Positions 54,512 through 63,917 are shown, counted from the stretch's first letter. The stretch: DNA of 64,000 nt from BRHc4a sp049323755 (GCA_049323755.1 JBMOPE010000038.1:62001-126000); one strand, 5' to 3'. Program-made: numbers and translations. The notes: generated from the letters alone by a model not told the origin.

Positions 54512-55156
54512 TTATTCATATCTTTCAAGTATTGACAACACTTCCCTGTCCTCAGTCTGATCAAAATCAATATAAAACTGCCCCACAGCATAAAAGGGTT
54601 CGGGTGAATTTAGACAAACCACCTCGTCAGCCTCTTTTTTAAATAATTCCAAGGTATCTGGGGGAGCCACAGGGACCGCTAACACAAGCCTGGCCGGGGC
54701 TAAAGTTTCCCTGGCAAACCTGGCCGCTGCCAGCATTGTATACCCGGTGGCTGCCCCGTCATCCACAATTATCAGGGTGTTTTTTTTAAATTCAGGGTAA
54801 ATTGCGCTACCCCGGTATTTTGTCATTCTTCTCTCTATTTCCTTTACTTCGCTTTCAATAATCTCTTTCAGCGTGCTTCTTTCTATCCCTATTAAAGAAA
54901 CGAGTTCTTCATTTAAAAAGGTTGATCCGTCCTGGGCAACAGCGCCCACAGCCACCTCCGGATTTTCAGGAGATCCTATTTTTCTGGGAATAATCAAATC
55001 CAGTGGCGCATGGATTTTTTCTGCAACCTTGACCCCTACAACAACCCCTCCCCTGGGAATGCATAGAATAACTGGATTAGAAGGCTTTTTTTTAATAATT
55101 TCGTCTGCAAGCTTTAAGCCCGCATCCTCCCTGTCCCTGAACAACAAATAAATCAT
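54512..55156 (-). CDS. phosphoribosyltransferase-domain protein
   Basis: 214 residues. IPRGGVVVGVKVAEKI and the PRPP loop LIIVDDGAATGYTMLAA show the type I phosphoribosyltransferase fold; the hood region is long as in the ComF/Rv0571-like group of uncharacterised PRTases. Start ATG 55156 abuts a GGAGG; TTG three codons on is also possible. Confidence 0.88.
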   Translation of the reverse strand: MIYLLFRDREDAGLKLADEIIKKKPSNPVILCIPRGGVVVGVKVAEKIHAPLDLIIPRKIGSPENPEVAVGAVAQDGSTFLNEELVSLIGIERSTLKEIIESEVKEIERRMTKYRGSAIYPEFKKNTLIIVDDGAATGYTMLAAARFARETLAPARLVLAVPVAPPDTLELFKKEADEVVCLNSPEPFYAVGQFYIDFDQTEDREVLSILERYE

Positions 55157-55300
55157 CCTCCAGCAAAAGAGTACTGTCTCCTGTCGTTAGTATACACATA
55201 ATTTGACAGTGTAGTATCGGTAGTATAAAATTTTCATGAATAGCAACGGAAATAATATTGATTATATATTATATAGGGCAAATTGCCGGGGGTTAAAATT

Positions 55301-56092
55301 ATGGATAAATCATATATAAAAAATATTTTGGAAATGGTATCCCAGGGAGGAGAAACGGTGGAGGGCGCGCTTCAGAAGTTGCAGCACCTTCCCTATAAAG
55401 ACCTCCATTTTGCTAAAATTGATCATCACCGGGGTATAAGGTCCGGTTTTCCTGAAGTCATATTCTGCCAGGGTAAAACTAAGGAGCAGGTTACCACCAT
55501 ATTTAAGCACATGGCCTCGGCACACTCTCCAGTTCTGGCTACAAGAGCTAACCCTGAAGTGTACGATGATGTAAAAAAATCCGTTCCCGCAGCTGAATAC
55601 CACGAGCTGGCCCGCTGTATAGTTTATGGAATGCCTGAAAAACCTCTCAGAGAAGGTAAAGTACTGGTTATAAGCGCCGGAACAGCCGACCTTCCAGTCG
55701 CCGAAGAGGCGGCGGTATGCTGCCGGGTTATGGGCAATGATGTGGGACGCCTCTATGATGTTGGCGTGGCAGGCATTCACAGGCTTTTGGATAACCAGGA
55801 CCAATTGCGGACTGCCAGCGTCATAATTGTAGTGGCCGGGATGGAGGGTGCCCTTGCAAGCGTTGTGGGAGGGCTGACCGACAAGCCCCTAATTGCGGTC
55901 CCCACCAGTGTGGGCTACGGTGCCAGCTTCGGAGGACTGGCGGCTCTTCTGGCAATGCTTAACAGCTGCTCCGCCGGTGTGGGCGTAGTTAACATAGACA
56001 ACGGCTTTGGGGCTGCAGCCCTTGCCAACTCCATAAACAGACTCCGCAGCTCAGCACTCGCACCATCCGAGAGGGAAAATGTAAACCTATAG
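55301..56092 (+). CDS. larB: nickel-pincer cofactor biosynthesis protein LarB
   Basis: 263 residues from the ATG at 55301, with G5 eight bases before. The C-terminal half is AIR-carboxylase-like (VISAGTADLPVAEEAAVCCRVMG, GLTDKPLIAVPTSVGYGASFGGLAAL), the N-terminal half is the LarB extension. It carboxylates nicotinic acid adenine dinucleotide in the pathway to the lactate racemase cofactor. Confidence 0.93.
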   Translation: MDKSYIKNILEMVSQGGETVEGALQKLQHLPYKDLHFAKIDHHRGIRSGFPEVIFCQGKTKEQVTTIFKHMASAHSPVLATRANPEVYDDVKKSVPAAEYHELARCIVYGMPEKPLREGKVLVISAGTADLPVAEEAAVCCRVMGNDVGRLYDVGVAGIHRLLDNQDQLRTASVIIVVAGMEGALASVVGGLTDKPLIAVPTSVGYGASFGGLAALLAMLNSCSAGVGVVNIDNGFGAAALANSINRLRSSALAPSERENVNL

Positions 56093-56096
56093 GTTC

Positions 56097-56249
56097 TTTT
56101 AGCCACAGAGATCACAGAGAATTTTTTAAGCATTAATCTCAGGTCTAAAAAAGATTCGAGAAGTTATAATTTCTTTTTTACCCATTTAATAAATTCTTTT
56201 AAAACTTTTAAGCAGGGCCAAAAACCTCTGTGTCCTCTGTGGCTCAAAT
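56097..56249. repeat. CACAGAGNN inverted-repeat element, copy 2
   Basis: Arms CACAGAG-AT-CACAGAG (56104-56119) and its inverse (56224-56243) flank a core matching the element at 7375-7550 in opposite orientation. Confidence 0.85.
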
Positions 56250-56308
56250 AAAAATGACCTGTGAGAGTAGACATTAGAGGCTTTAAAAAATCAGAAAGAA
56301 GGGCCGGA

Positions 56309-57493
56309 ATGAAAACTCTTTACCTGGATTGTTTTTCAGGAATAAGCGGTGATATGTGCCTTGGAGCTCTTGTAGATGCCGGAGCGGACGGTGGAAAATT
56401 AAAAAAAGATTTAGAAAAGCTTAACCTGCACGGGTGGGAAATGCAGATAACCAAAAAATCAGTAAAAGGGATTACCGGGACCAAGGTTGATATAAATGTC
56501 CTGGAAGAACACCAGCCCCACCGCAATTTTAAAGACATTCAGAGGATTATTAATGAATGCCCCCTTCCGGACCCGGTACGAAAAAATTCTATAAATATTT
56601 TTGAAAGACTGGCCGAGGCCGAGGGAAAAGTTCACGGAGTTTCTCCAGACCATGTCCATTTCCACGAGGTGGGCGGGGTAGACTCCATACTTGATATTGT
56701 AGGAGCCTCCCTGGCTCTCTATTACCTTGGCGTGGAATTGGTCTATTGCTCACCCGTTCCCCCCGGCAGGGGTACTGTTAACTGCCGGCATGGAATGCTG
56801 CCGGTGCCGGCCCCGGCCACGGCAGAGCTATTAAAAGGAGTTCCCCTCGCAAGTCTGGATATAGAGGGTGAGCTGGTAACGCCAACAGGCGCGGCCATAG
56901 CAACCTCAATGGCAAAGGGCTTCGGCCCTCTTCCGGAAATGACGGTGGAATCAACCGGATATGGGTTTGGCAGCAAAGACTTTGGCATACCCAATTTCCT
57001 CAGGGTATTTATAGGTGAATCTGTTTCAGGCATAAAAGGATATGAGACCGAAACAGTATCTTTAATAGAAACAAATATTGATGATATGAATCCTGAGTTC
57101 ATGGGGCACATAATGGAAAGGCTTTTTGACAGAGGCGCCCTGGATGTGTTTGTAACTCCCGCATACATGAAAAAGAACAGGCCTGCTTACCTTCTCACCG
57201 TGCTGTGTCACCCTCCTGAAAAAGATGACCTTTTGAGTATTATCTTTGAAGAAACCACAACCCTGGGGGTAAGGTGCCGTGAAGAAACTAAAATAATGCT
57301 GGGGAGAAAGACAGTTGAGATAGCCACTCCTTACGGGAAGGTAAGGATGAAGCAGGCGCTGGACAGGGATGGTGCTGTCCTCAGGGCTGCGCCTGAATAC
57401 GAGGACTGTAAAAGAATAGCCCTGGAAAAAGGAATGCCGGTAAGAGAGGTTTACGAATCAGCACTGGTTAAATCAAGAGAGGGAGGCCGCTGA
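56309..57493 (+). CDS. larC: nickel-pincer cofactor biosynthesis protein LarC
   Basis: 394 residues, ATG at 56309 after AAGGG. LYLDCFSGISGDMCLGALVDAG, HFHEVGGVDSILDIVG and ETNIDDMNPEFMGHIMERL are the LarC hallmarks. It inserts nickel into the cofactor using CTP. Intact in one frame, unlike species where larC needs a frameshift. Separated from larB by a repeat element. Confidence 0.94.
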   Translation: MKTLYLDCFSGISGDMCLGALVDAGADGGKLKKDLEKLNLHGWEMQITKKSVKGITGTKVDINVLEEHQPHRNFKDIQRIINECPLPDPVRKNSINIFERLAEAEGKVHGVSPDHVHFHEVGGVDSILDIVGASLALYYLGVELVYCSPVPPGRGTVNCRHGMLPVPAPATAELLKGVPLASLDIEGELVTPTGAAIATSMAKGFGPLPEMTVESTGYGFGSKDFGIPNFLRVFIGESVSGIKGYETETVSLIETNIDDMNPEFMGHIMERLFDRGALDVFVTPAYMKKNRPAYLLTVLCHPPEKDDLLSIIFEETTTLGVRCREETKIMLGRKTVEIATPYGKVRMKQALDRDGAVLRAAPEYEDCKRIALEKGMPVREVYESALVKSREGGR

Positions 57494-57800
57494 GGCCTCC
57501 CTCTACATATACAGTTCTCCAGGCAATTTTATATAAAGACACAAAGTTAATGGTATTTACCGGAGTCAGTATTACCTGGTCAATATCTATAGCGTCGTTT
57601 TCTTCTTCCACCTGTTTGCTGAACAGTATCCTGGCCCAGGCGGCGCCGGCAGGAGGCCGGTCGGTAATGTCGAAGTAGGTCAACCTGGCCAGGGGATTAA
57701 TCCTGCCATTTGGAATAAACAGCCCGAGTCCGGTGGAAATGGGGTTGCATAACTGATCCAGCCACAATATTTGTACTGTCAGGTTGCCATTTTCGGTCAT
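57468..57800 (-). CDS. small beta-rich protein, possibly a truncated surface-domain gene
   Basis: About 110 residues if read from the ATG at 57800; the frame opens to 57875 but that part is inside a terminator. LTVQILWLDQLCNPISTGLGLFIP-like text and ARLTYFDITDRPPAGAAWARILF, then AIDIDQVILTPV, read as a beta-sandwich domain of the kind found in surface or carbohydrate-binding repeats (NTTRR-F1-like by memory). No ribosome site is clear and the end overlaps larC by 26 bases. May be a remnant. Confidence 0.42.
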   Translation of the reverse strand: MTENGNLTVQILWLDQLCNPISTGLGLFIPNGRINPLARLTYFDITDRPPAGAAWARILFSKQVEEENDAIDIDQVILTPVNTINFVSLYKIAWRTVYVEGGLSGLPLLI

Positions 57801-57850
57801 CCCTAAACCCGCAAAAGCCTCAAAACTTAAAAATAGTGATTTCAATACAA

Positions 57851-57891
57851 TAAAAAAGTGGCTTACCAAATACATCTTAATGGTACGCCAC
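57851..57891 (-). terminator. terminator of the DUF554 gene
   Basis: GTGGC-TACCA and TGGTA-GCCAC arms, minus-strand T6. Confidence 0.8.
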
Positions 57892-57956
57892 CTTGCCTGA
57901 CATTATAATTTTTTCAACCTCTCAGCGGAAACTGGTAATTTAATACCTTTCCTCTC

Positions 57957-58652
57957 TTATATGAATAGACCATATCTATCAGCAGCCAGCACCAGAATAA
58001 CTATCACCACTATGGAGGGAAGCAGGTTTCCAACTTTTATCTCCTTTATCTCTAATAAGTTAATTCCTATTCCCGCTATGAGAATACCCCCGGTGGCCGT
58101 CAGCTCCCTTATTACATTATCGGTAAAAAGGTTTTTTACCACCTCGGCCAGCAGGGTTATTGACCCCTGGTATAGAAAAACTGGCAAAGCCGAGAATATT
58201 ACCCCTATCCCCATTGTGGAGCTGAAAATAACTGCGCTTACACCGTCTAAAATTGACTTGGCATAAAGGGTTGAAGGGTTTCCTGTAAGGCCGTCCTCTA
58301 TTGACCCTATAATAGCCATGGCCCCGACACAATAGATAAGGCTCGTTGACACGAAGGCCCTGGAAAACTTGCTGTCTCCCCCTCCAAATCTTACCTCCAG
58401 CTTGTTCCCAAAAGAGGCCAGCCTTTTCTCTATGTCCACCAGCTGTCCTATAATTCCGCCCAATACCAGGCTTATTACAACCAGCAGTATATTTTGGGTC
58501 TTAAAGGCCATCTGCCCGCCAATCAGAATAACCGAAAGGCCAAGCCCCTGCATTACAGTGTTTTTAACCGGATCTGGAAGTCCCTTTTTCAGCAGTATTC
58601 CTATTATACCGCCGCCTACAATCGAAGCCACATTCACCAGTGTGCCTATCAT
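57957..58652 (-). CDS. DUF554 family membrane protein
   Basis: 231 residues from the ATG at 58652; MIGTLVNVASIVGGGIIGILLKKGLP is the typical N-terminus. About seven helices, GLTGNPSTLYAKSILDGVSAVIF is conserved. Function unknown, probably a transporter or regulator. A GTTGGAATTG upstream gives a weak ribosome site. Confidence 0.86.
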   Translation of the reverse strand: MIGTLVNVASIVGGGIIGILLKKGLPDPVKNTVMQGLGLSVILIGGQMAFKTQNILLVVISLVLGGIIGQLVDIEKRLASFGNKLEVRFGGGDSKFSRAFVSTSLIYCVGAMAIIGSIEDGLTGNPSTLYAKSILDGVSAVIFSSTMGIGVIFSALPVFLYQGSITLLAEVVKNLFTDNVIRELTATGGILIAGIGINLLEIKEIKVGNLLPSIVVIVILVLAADRYGLFI

Positions 58653-58663
58653 CTCTACAATTC

Positions 58664-58708
58664 CAACCCCCAATCCCTAATCTCCTTTTAAAAAGGCGGG
58701 CCTCGGCC
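58664..58708. repeat. CCCAATCC iteron with GGGCC hairpin
   Basis: A short CCCCCAATCCCTAATC stretch followed by GCGGGCC-TCGGCCC; the same pairing of iterons with a GGGCC hairpin occurs near 2520, 2926, 6260 and 33075. Confidence 0.5.
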
Positions 58709-58734
58709 CAACAGATTTTTAACAAAGTCCTGGG

Positions 58735-59345
58735 ATATTAGCCCATTATGGGGCAACTTACGGGCAGGCCTGGAATACCAACCCCATTGCCAACTGGTGC
58801 TCCGGCTGAAACCGGCTTTAAGACTTGAAGGCAACGGCCTGCCGACCACCCTCAAAAGTCGCGTCCTGCTCCTCTCGGGTTGCCGTCTGCATCCGGCAGA
58901 CGGCTCGGCATTCCGTAGCCTTCTGCTTCAAAACCCGGTAACACCCTTCGCAATATTTGGCAACGGGGCTGGTATTCCCTGCCTCCATGAATGTCACCTG
59001 GGGTCCTTTTCTGGTCAAGGCTTCCAAGCAATTTCTGTTTAGAACGAATTCGCTCTACAGTCGACCCTATATTTACACTTTCAAAGGACATTCATCGGGG
59101 CGGGGAATAGCATCTCCATGTGCTGATTTTTCGAAGGCTGTTATCTGGCTCTTGGCGAAGGAGGCTACAGAAAGGCGAGCCGTCAACAGGACGTTGACGG
59201 AAGTCCGAACCGGCGAATGGATGCGCCGTTGAGGACGGTCGACTATCTGTTGACGACGAGCCATAGAGCCAGTTCAGCCGGAGAGATCATCAGCATATGG
59301 GGATGATATTCCAAGTCTACCCTATAGTCGGCCTTTAAGCTATCA
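58735..59345. ncRNA. candidate structured noncoding RNA region
   Basis: About 610 bp without a credible gene. It contains an inverted pair (58770-58792 against 58960-58982, three mismatches), a perfect 9-bp hairpin (GCCGTCTGC, 58882-58904), a perfect 8-bp hairpin (CCGTCAAC, 59180-59200), an enclosing 8-bp stem (CTGGCTCT 59145-59152 with AGAGCCAG 59265-59272) and a GGCG/CGCC hairpin. GC content is higher than in the flanking spacers. Strand undecided; I match it to no known RNA family. Confidence 0.4.
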
Positions 59346-59353
59346 ACAAATCT

Positions 59354-59375
59354 TAAAAAACCGCCTTTCGGCGGT
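59354..59375 (-). terminator. terminator of parB
   Basis: CCGCC-GAAA-GGCGG and T6 on the minus strand, 35 bases beyond the parB stop. Confidence 0.88.
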
Positions 59376-59389
59376 CATATCTGCGAACC

Positions 59390-59405
59390 TGTTTCACGTG
59401 AAACA
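59390..59405. promoter_or_regulatory. parS centromere site
   Basis: TGTTTCACGTGAAACA, a perfect match to the ParB-binding consensus, sits 4 bases after the parB stop and before its terminator. Confidence 0.95.
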
Positions 59406-59409
59406 TTTT

Positions 59410-60276
59410 CTAAGAAGTAGCAGCCTCTGTGTTTTCCTTTAAAAGCTTTACAAACCGAACCATTTCCTCGGGATTTTTAAAATCCATTACCAGCCTTCCC
59501 CCGCCGTCCTTCCTATCCTTTATCTTTACCACAGCCGGTATAACCGAGCATAATTCATTTGCCAGTGCGTAATACTCCCTGTTTCTTCCCCTGGCCCTGG
59601 ATCTTGTTTTTATCCTGTTAAGACTTTTTACCAGGCTCTCCGCCTGCCTGACATTCATCTGGCTTTTAAGCACCCTTTTGGCTGCGGACACCTGCCTGCT
59701 TTTATCGGAAATCCCCAGGAGTGCCCTGGCATGACCTGGAGATAACTTGTTATCTATCATCATTTTCTGAATTTCTTCCGGAAGTGATAACAGTCTTACC
59801 ATATTACCCACAAAGGGCCTGCTTTTTCCCACCCTCTTTGATACATCTTCCTGGGTAAGTCCGAAATCCTCCATTAATATTCTGTAGGCCCTTGCTTCTT
59901 CGAGGGGATTGAGGTTCTCCCTCTGAACATTTTCTATAAGGGCCACAGCAGCAGCTTCAAGATCTCCGTAATTTCTTACAACCGCAGGTATCTTTTCCAT
60001 ACCCAGGGTCTGACAGGCCTTCCACCTTCTTTCCCCGGCTATCAGCTCATATCTGTCTCCTTCCAAAGGCCTTACCACAATAGGCTGAACTATACCGTGC
60101 TCTCTTATTGACTCAGCCAGCTCCGACAGGCTTTCCTCATTAACTGTTTGCCTGGGCTGCCTTGGGTTGGGTATAACATCATTTATGTATATTTCTCTAA
60201 GGTTTCCCTCGCTGCCTTCCTCTGTAACGGGTAATAACGCATCCAGTCCTTTGCCGAGACCCCTTTTTTTAATCAA
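59410..60276 (-). CDS. parB: chromosome-partitioning protein ParB (Spo0J)
   Basis: 288 residues. Start set at TTG (60276), overlapping the soj stop, giving LGKGLDALLPV near the N-terminus as in ParB proteins; the upstream extension has no support. NPRQPR, GERRWKA (CTP-binding box C region), ENVQRENLNPLEEA and the HTH LTQEDVSKRVGKSRPFVGN are conserved. Binds parS and slides as a clamp. Operon with soj. Confidence 0.95.
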   Translation of the reverse strand: MIKKRGLGKGLDALLPVTEEGSEGNLREIYINDVIPNPRQPRQTVNEESLSELAESIREHGIVQPIVVRPLEGDRYELIAGERRWKACQTLGMEKIPAVVRNYGDLEAAAVALIENVQRENLNPLEEARAYRILMEDFGLTQEDVSKRVGKSRPFVGNMVRLLSLPEEIQKMMIDNKLSPGHARALLGISDKSRQVSAAKRVLKSQMNVRQAESLVKSLNRIKTRSRARGRNREYYALANELCSVIPAVVKIKDRKDGGGRLVMDFKNPEEMVRFVKLLKENTEAATS

Positions 60277-61030
60277 TTCCCAACACTTCCTTCGCCAGCT
60301 CTTGATAAACTTCGGCTCCCCTGGACCTTCTGTCATACACCATAACAGGCTTCCCATGACTTGGCGCCTCGCTCAGGCGAACATTTCTGGGTACGATACT
60401 GCCGTATACCCTGTCCTTGAAATACCTTTTGACCTCATCCACCACCTGTATGCTGAGGTTTGTTCTGCCGTCAAACATGGTAAGCAAAACACCTTCAATT
60501 AACAGGCTTCTGTTTATTCCTCTCTGCACCAGGGATATGGTATTCATGAGCTGTCCCACCCCCTCCAGCGCGTAATATTCGCACTGTATGGGAATGAGTA
60601 CAGAGTCAGCTGCTGCCAGCGCATTTATAGTAAGAAGTCCAAGAGAAGGAGGACAGTCTATAATGACAAAATCATAATCATTTCTTACCTCTTTTATAGC
60701 CTCTTTGAGAAGATATTCCCTTCCTTTTATGGAAACCATCTCAATTTCAGCCCCGGCCAGATCTATCCTGGAAGGAAGCACAAACAGTTTTTCAACAGGA
60801 CACTCAATAATTACTTTTTTGGCATCTATGCCATTTATCAGCACATCGTAAATGGTATATACAAGTTCCTCTTTATTAAGACCCAGGCCGCTGGTGGCAT
60901 TCCCCTGGGGGTCCATGTCAATGAGCAGCGCCCTTCGCCCCATTAGCGAAATCCATGCCGACAAATTCACGGCTGTGGTGGTTTTCGCCACCCCGCCCTT
61001 TTGATTGGCAATGGTAATTACTCTTCCCAT
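60269..61030 (-). CDS. soj: ParA-family ATPase Soj
   Basis: 253 residues; deviant Walker A KGGVAKTTTAVNLSA, IDMDPQGNATSG and DCPPSLGLLT are intact. Moves ParB/parS complexes and, in Bacillus, controls DnaA. ATG after GGGGGG; overlaps parB by 8 bases. Confidence 0.96.
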   Translation of the reverse strand: MGRVITIANQKGGVAKTTTAVNLSAWISLMGRRALLIDMDPQGNATSGLGLNKEELVYTIYDVLINGIDAKKVIIECPVEKLFVLPSRIDLAGAEIEMVSIKGREYLLKEAIKEVRNDYDFVIIDCPPSLGLLTINALAAADSVLIPIQCEYYALEGVGQLMNTISLVQRGINRSLLIEGVLLTMFDGRTNLSIQVVDEVKRYFKDRVYGSIVPRNVRLSEAPSHGKPVMVYDRRSRGAEVYQELAKEVLGID

Positions 61031-61168
61031 TGAATACCCCCCTGAAAAAGTTACATACAGCCCTTACCTATAATAACTAACGGATAACTATTCAACGAAA
61101 ATAACAACCGTTCCTTCTTTTTAATAAAAAACTATCTCGTTCCTTTAATACCAATTAATTTATTTATT

Positions 61169-61198
61169 AATAAAAATAGGCTGTTGGTATAAACAGCC
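61169..61198 (-). terminator. terminator of the mnmE-mnmG-rsmG operon
   Basis: GGCTGTT-TATACC-AACAGCC then TATTTTTATT on the minus strand. Confidence 0.82.
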
Positions 61199-61291
61199 CT
61201 GAAATCAAAGTATTAAATTAATATATCTATTTTCCTTATAAAAAAGGACTTCAACAGTTTTTAAAACATTTTCACATATTTAAATTAATAA

Positions 61292-62014
61292 TTATATTAT
61301 AGGCCTTTTTGCAGGTATTCCCTCACGTCTTGGATATGACCGGGGTGTTGGAGCGCTCTTTTTTATTAAAATAATATTTCTCTCATCCTCGATAATAGGA
61401 AGTCTCATTTTTTCTATTCTTTCCACCATGCCACCCATCAGGTTTATGGCCTTTTCCGCAGCTTTTAGTTCTTCACCGGCACCCGGCCCCTTCATTGAAA
61501 GAAAGTAACCTCCCAGCTTCACGAGGGGAAGGCATAGCTCAGCTAACACATTAAGCGGGGCCACCGCTCTGCTAACCACTATATCGGCCTTTTCTCTGAA
61601 TTCAGCGGCTTTACCCATTGTCTCAGCTCTGTCCCATCTTGCCTCTGAACCGTTCAGGCATAACTTTTCTATCAAGGCCTCCAGAAAATTGACTTTCTTT
61701 TTTACAGAGTCCACCAGTAAAAGGTTTATATCGTGGCAGTAAATCTTTAGGGGAATACCGGGAAAGCCCGCTCCCGTCCCTATATCCACCAGCTTTTTTC
61801 CCTTAAAATCAATAATGCTTGCACAGCTTAGTGAATCCAGGAAGTGTTTGACCGCCACCTCCCTTTCGCCCTCCAGGGAGGTGAGGTTATATTTTGAGTT
61901 TTCTTCTTTCAGAAAATCATAATACCTCCTGAATAGGAATATATCCTTCTCTTCCAGGTTTATCCCCATTGCCGAGGCACCACTTTCAAGGCTCTCCTCC
62001 AGTAAAGATGACAA
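61292..62014 (-). CDS. rsmG: 16S rRNA m7G527 methyltransferase
   Basis: 240 residues; LVDIGTGAGFPGIPLKI binds AdoMet, KYNLTSLEGEREVAVKHFLDSL and SRAVAPLNVLAELCLPLVK are conserved. TTG start after AGGG. Ends the mnmG operon. Confidence 0.96.
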   Translation of the reverse strand: MSSLLEESLESGASAMGINLEEKDIFLFRRYYDFLKEENSKYNLTSLEGEREVAVKHFLDSLSCASIIDFKGKKLVDIGTGAGFPGIPLKIYCHDINLLLVDSVKKKVNFLEALIEKLCLNGSEARWDRAETMGKAAEFREKADIVVSRAVAPLNVLAELCLPLVKLGGYFLSMKGPGAGEELKAAEKAINLMGGMVERIEKMRLPIIEDERNIILIKKSAPTPRSYPRREGIPAKRPII

Positions 62015-62032
62015 ACCATCTACCCTCCCCCA

Positions 62033-63907
62033 CTATGCTCTCCTTGACAGCTGCTCCAGGTAAATCATCAAAACTGAAATATCCGCGGGACTTACCCCCG
62101 AAATCCTGGCCGCCTGCCCCACCGATTCAGGCTTTATTTTCATGAGCTTTTGCCTGGCCTCATTGGAAATGCCCTTCATTTCACTAAAATCTGTCTCCGG
62201 AGGTATCTTTTTGTTTTCCAGCTTATTAAATCTTTCCACCTGTGCCATTTGCTTTTTAATATAACCCTCGTACTTTACTTCAATTTGAACTTCTTCTTTT
62301 ATATACTCTGGAAGATCCGGGTGCTTAAAGGGTAAATCAAGCAAATCCTTATATTCCACCTCCGGCCTTCTTAGTAAAACGGCCATACTCACGCTCTGCT
62401 GGTAATCGGAGCCCTTTCTATTCAATATATCCTTTATTTCTTCAGTGACAGGAACATAGGTTGTGCTTAATCTTTTTATTTCATTATTTATTAATTCCTT
62501 TTTATTTAGAAAGCCCCTCATTCTTTCATCACTGATAAGCCCTATATCAAAACCTTTTTCCGTAAGCCTTGTGTCAGCATTATCCTGCCTCAGCAGGAGC
62601 CTGTATTCTGCCCTGGATGTAAGCAGCCTGTACGGCTCGTTTGTGCCCTTAGTAATAAGATCGTCTATTAAAACACCTATGTAGGCTTCGGATCTTGAAA
62701 GTATTATAGGTTCTTTCTCCTTAATAAGCCGCGCCGCGTTTATTCCTGCCATAATGCCCTGGGCAGCCGCCTCTTCGTAGCCCGATGTGCCGTTTATCTG
62801 GCCCGCGCTGAAAAGGCCGGGAATATTTTTGCTTTCCAGTGACAGCTTCAACTCTGTGGGGTCGAGGCAGTCATACTCAATGGCATAACCTATCCTTACA
62901 ATCTCTACCTTTTCCAGTCCCGGAACAGTTCTAATCATGGCTATCTGAACATCTTCCGGCAGGCTTGAGCTCATTCCCTGCACATACATTTCATTTGTGT
63001 TTCTGCCCTCGGGCTCTACAAAAACCTGGTGCCCCGGCCTTTCTGAAAACCTTACCACCTTGTCTTCTATTGAGGGGCAGTAACGGGGTCCGGTTCCCTC
63101 TATAAAGCCGCTGTACAAAGGAGACCTGTGCAGGTTTTCCCTTATTATCCGGTGAGTTTCCTCGTTGGTGTAAGTCAGCCAGCAGGGAAGCTGTTCCCTT
63201 TCCTTTATCTCTGAAACAAAAGAAAAATTATAATTTTTTTCATCCCCAGGCTGTATAGTCATTTTGGAAAAATCAACACTTCTCCTGTCTACCCTTGACG
63301 GTGTCCCGGTTTTAAACCTTACCAGTCTCAGACCTATTTCTTTCATGCATTCCGAAAGCTTTAACGATGGAAAATTTCCGGCGGGGCCTCCGGAATAGGC
63401 AAGTTCACCTATTATTATCCTTCCCTTTAAGTATGTGCCGGTTGTAAGTATTACCGCAGGAGCCTCAAAAACCGCCCCTGTACTTCCTACCACTCCGTCT
63501 ACTTTTCCTTTTTTTAATACTATTTTATCTACCATTACCTGCTTCAAATCAAGGTTTTCCTGGCTATCCAAAACCTTTTTCATATTGTCCTGGTAAAGGC
63601 GCTTATCGGCCTGGGCTCTTAATGCGTGAACTGCAGGCCCTTTGGCGGTATTAAGCATCCTCATCTGTATGGCGGACCTGTCCGTATTTATGCCAATCTC
63701 ACCGCCCAGGGCATCTATTTCCCTTACCAGCTGACCCTTTGCCGGCCCCCCCACCGCGGGATTACAGGGCATAAGAGCAATATTGTCAATATTTATTGTC
63801 AGCATAAGGGTTTTACAGCCCAGCCTTGCTGCGGCCAGCCCGGCCTCGCAGCCTGCATGTCCTGCCCCCACCACAATTACATCATATTTTCCGGCCAGAT
63901 ATTCCAC
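62033..63907 (-). CDS. mnmG: tRNA uridine 5-carboxymethylaminomethyl modification enzyme MnmG
   Basis: 624 residues. FAD loop DVIVVGAGHAGCEAGLAAARLG, CNPAVGGPAKGQLVREIDALGG, and a C-terminal helical domain. Start set at the GTG at 63907 (gives MEYLAGKYDVIVV and has GAGG upstream); the GTG three codons earlier is an alternative. Works with MnmE on wobble U34. Confidence 0.96.
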   Translation of the reverse strand: MEYLAGKYDVIVVGAGHAGCEAGLAAARLGCKTLMLTINIDNIALMPCNPAVGGPAKGQLVREIDALGGEIGINTDRSAIQMRMLNTAKGPAVHALRAQADKRLYQDNMKKVLDSQENLDLKQVMVDKIVLKKGKVDGVVGSTGAVFEAPAVILTTGTYLKGRIIIGELAYSGGPAGNFPSLKLSECMKEIGLRLVRFKTGTPSRVDRRSVDFSKMTIQPGDEKNYNFSFVSEIKEREQLPCWLTYTNEETHRIIRENLHRSPLYSGFIEGTGPRYCPSIEDKVVRFSERPGHQVFVEPEGRNTNEMYVQGMSSSLPEDVQIAMIRTVPGLEKVEIVRIGYAIEYDCLDPTELKLSLESKNIPGLFSAGQINGTSGYEEAAAQGIMAGINAARLIKEKEPIILSRSEAYIGVLIDDLITKGTNEPYRLLTSRAEYRLLLRQDNADTRLTEKGFDIGLISDERMRGFLNKKELINNEIKRLSTTYVPVTEEIKDILNRKGSDYQQSVSMAVLLRRPEVEYKDLLDLPFKHPDLPEYIKEEVQIEVKYEGYIKKQMAQVERFNKLENKKIPPETDFSEMKGISNEARQKLMKIKPESVGQAARISGVSPADISVLMIYLEQLSRRA

Positions 63908-63917
63908 TGCCCTCACC

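Noticed and set aside
58797..59232. Several short overlapping open frames on both strands
   Set aside because: None has a ribosome site or recognisable motif; overlapping frames are expected in GC-rich hairpin DNA.
58735..59345. Group II intron, tmRNA, RNase P RNA or OLE RNA
   Set aside because: Hallmark segments (domain V, tag frame, conserved P4 core, the neighbouring OLE-associated gene) were not seen.
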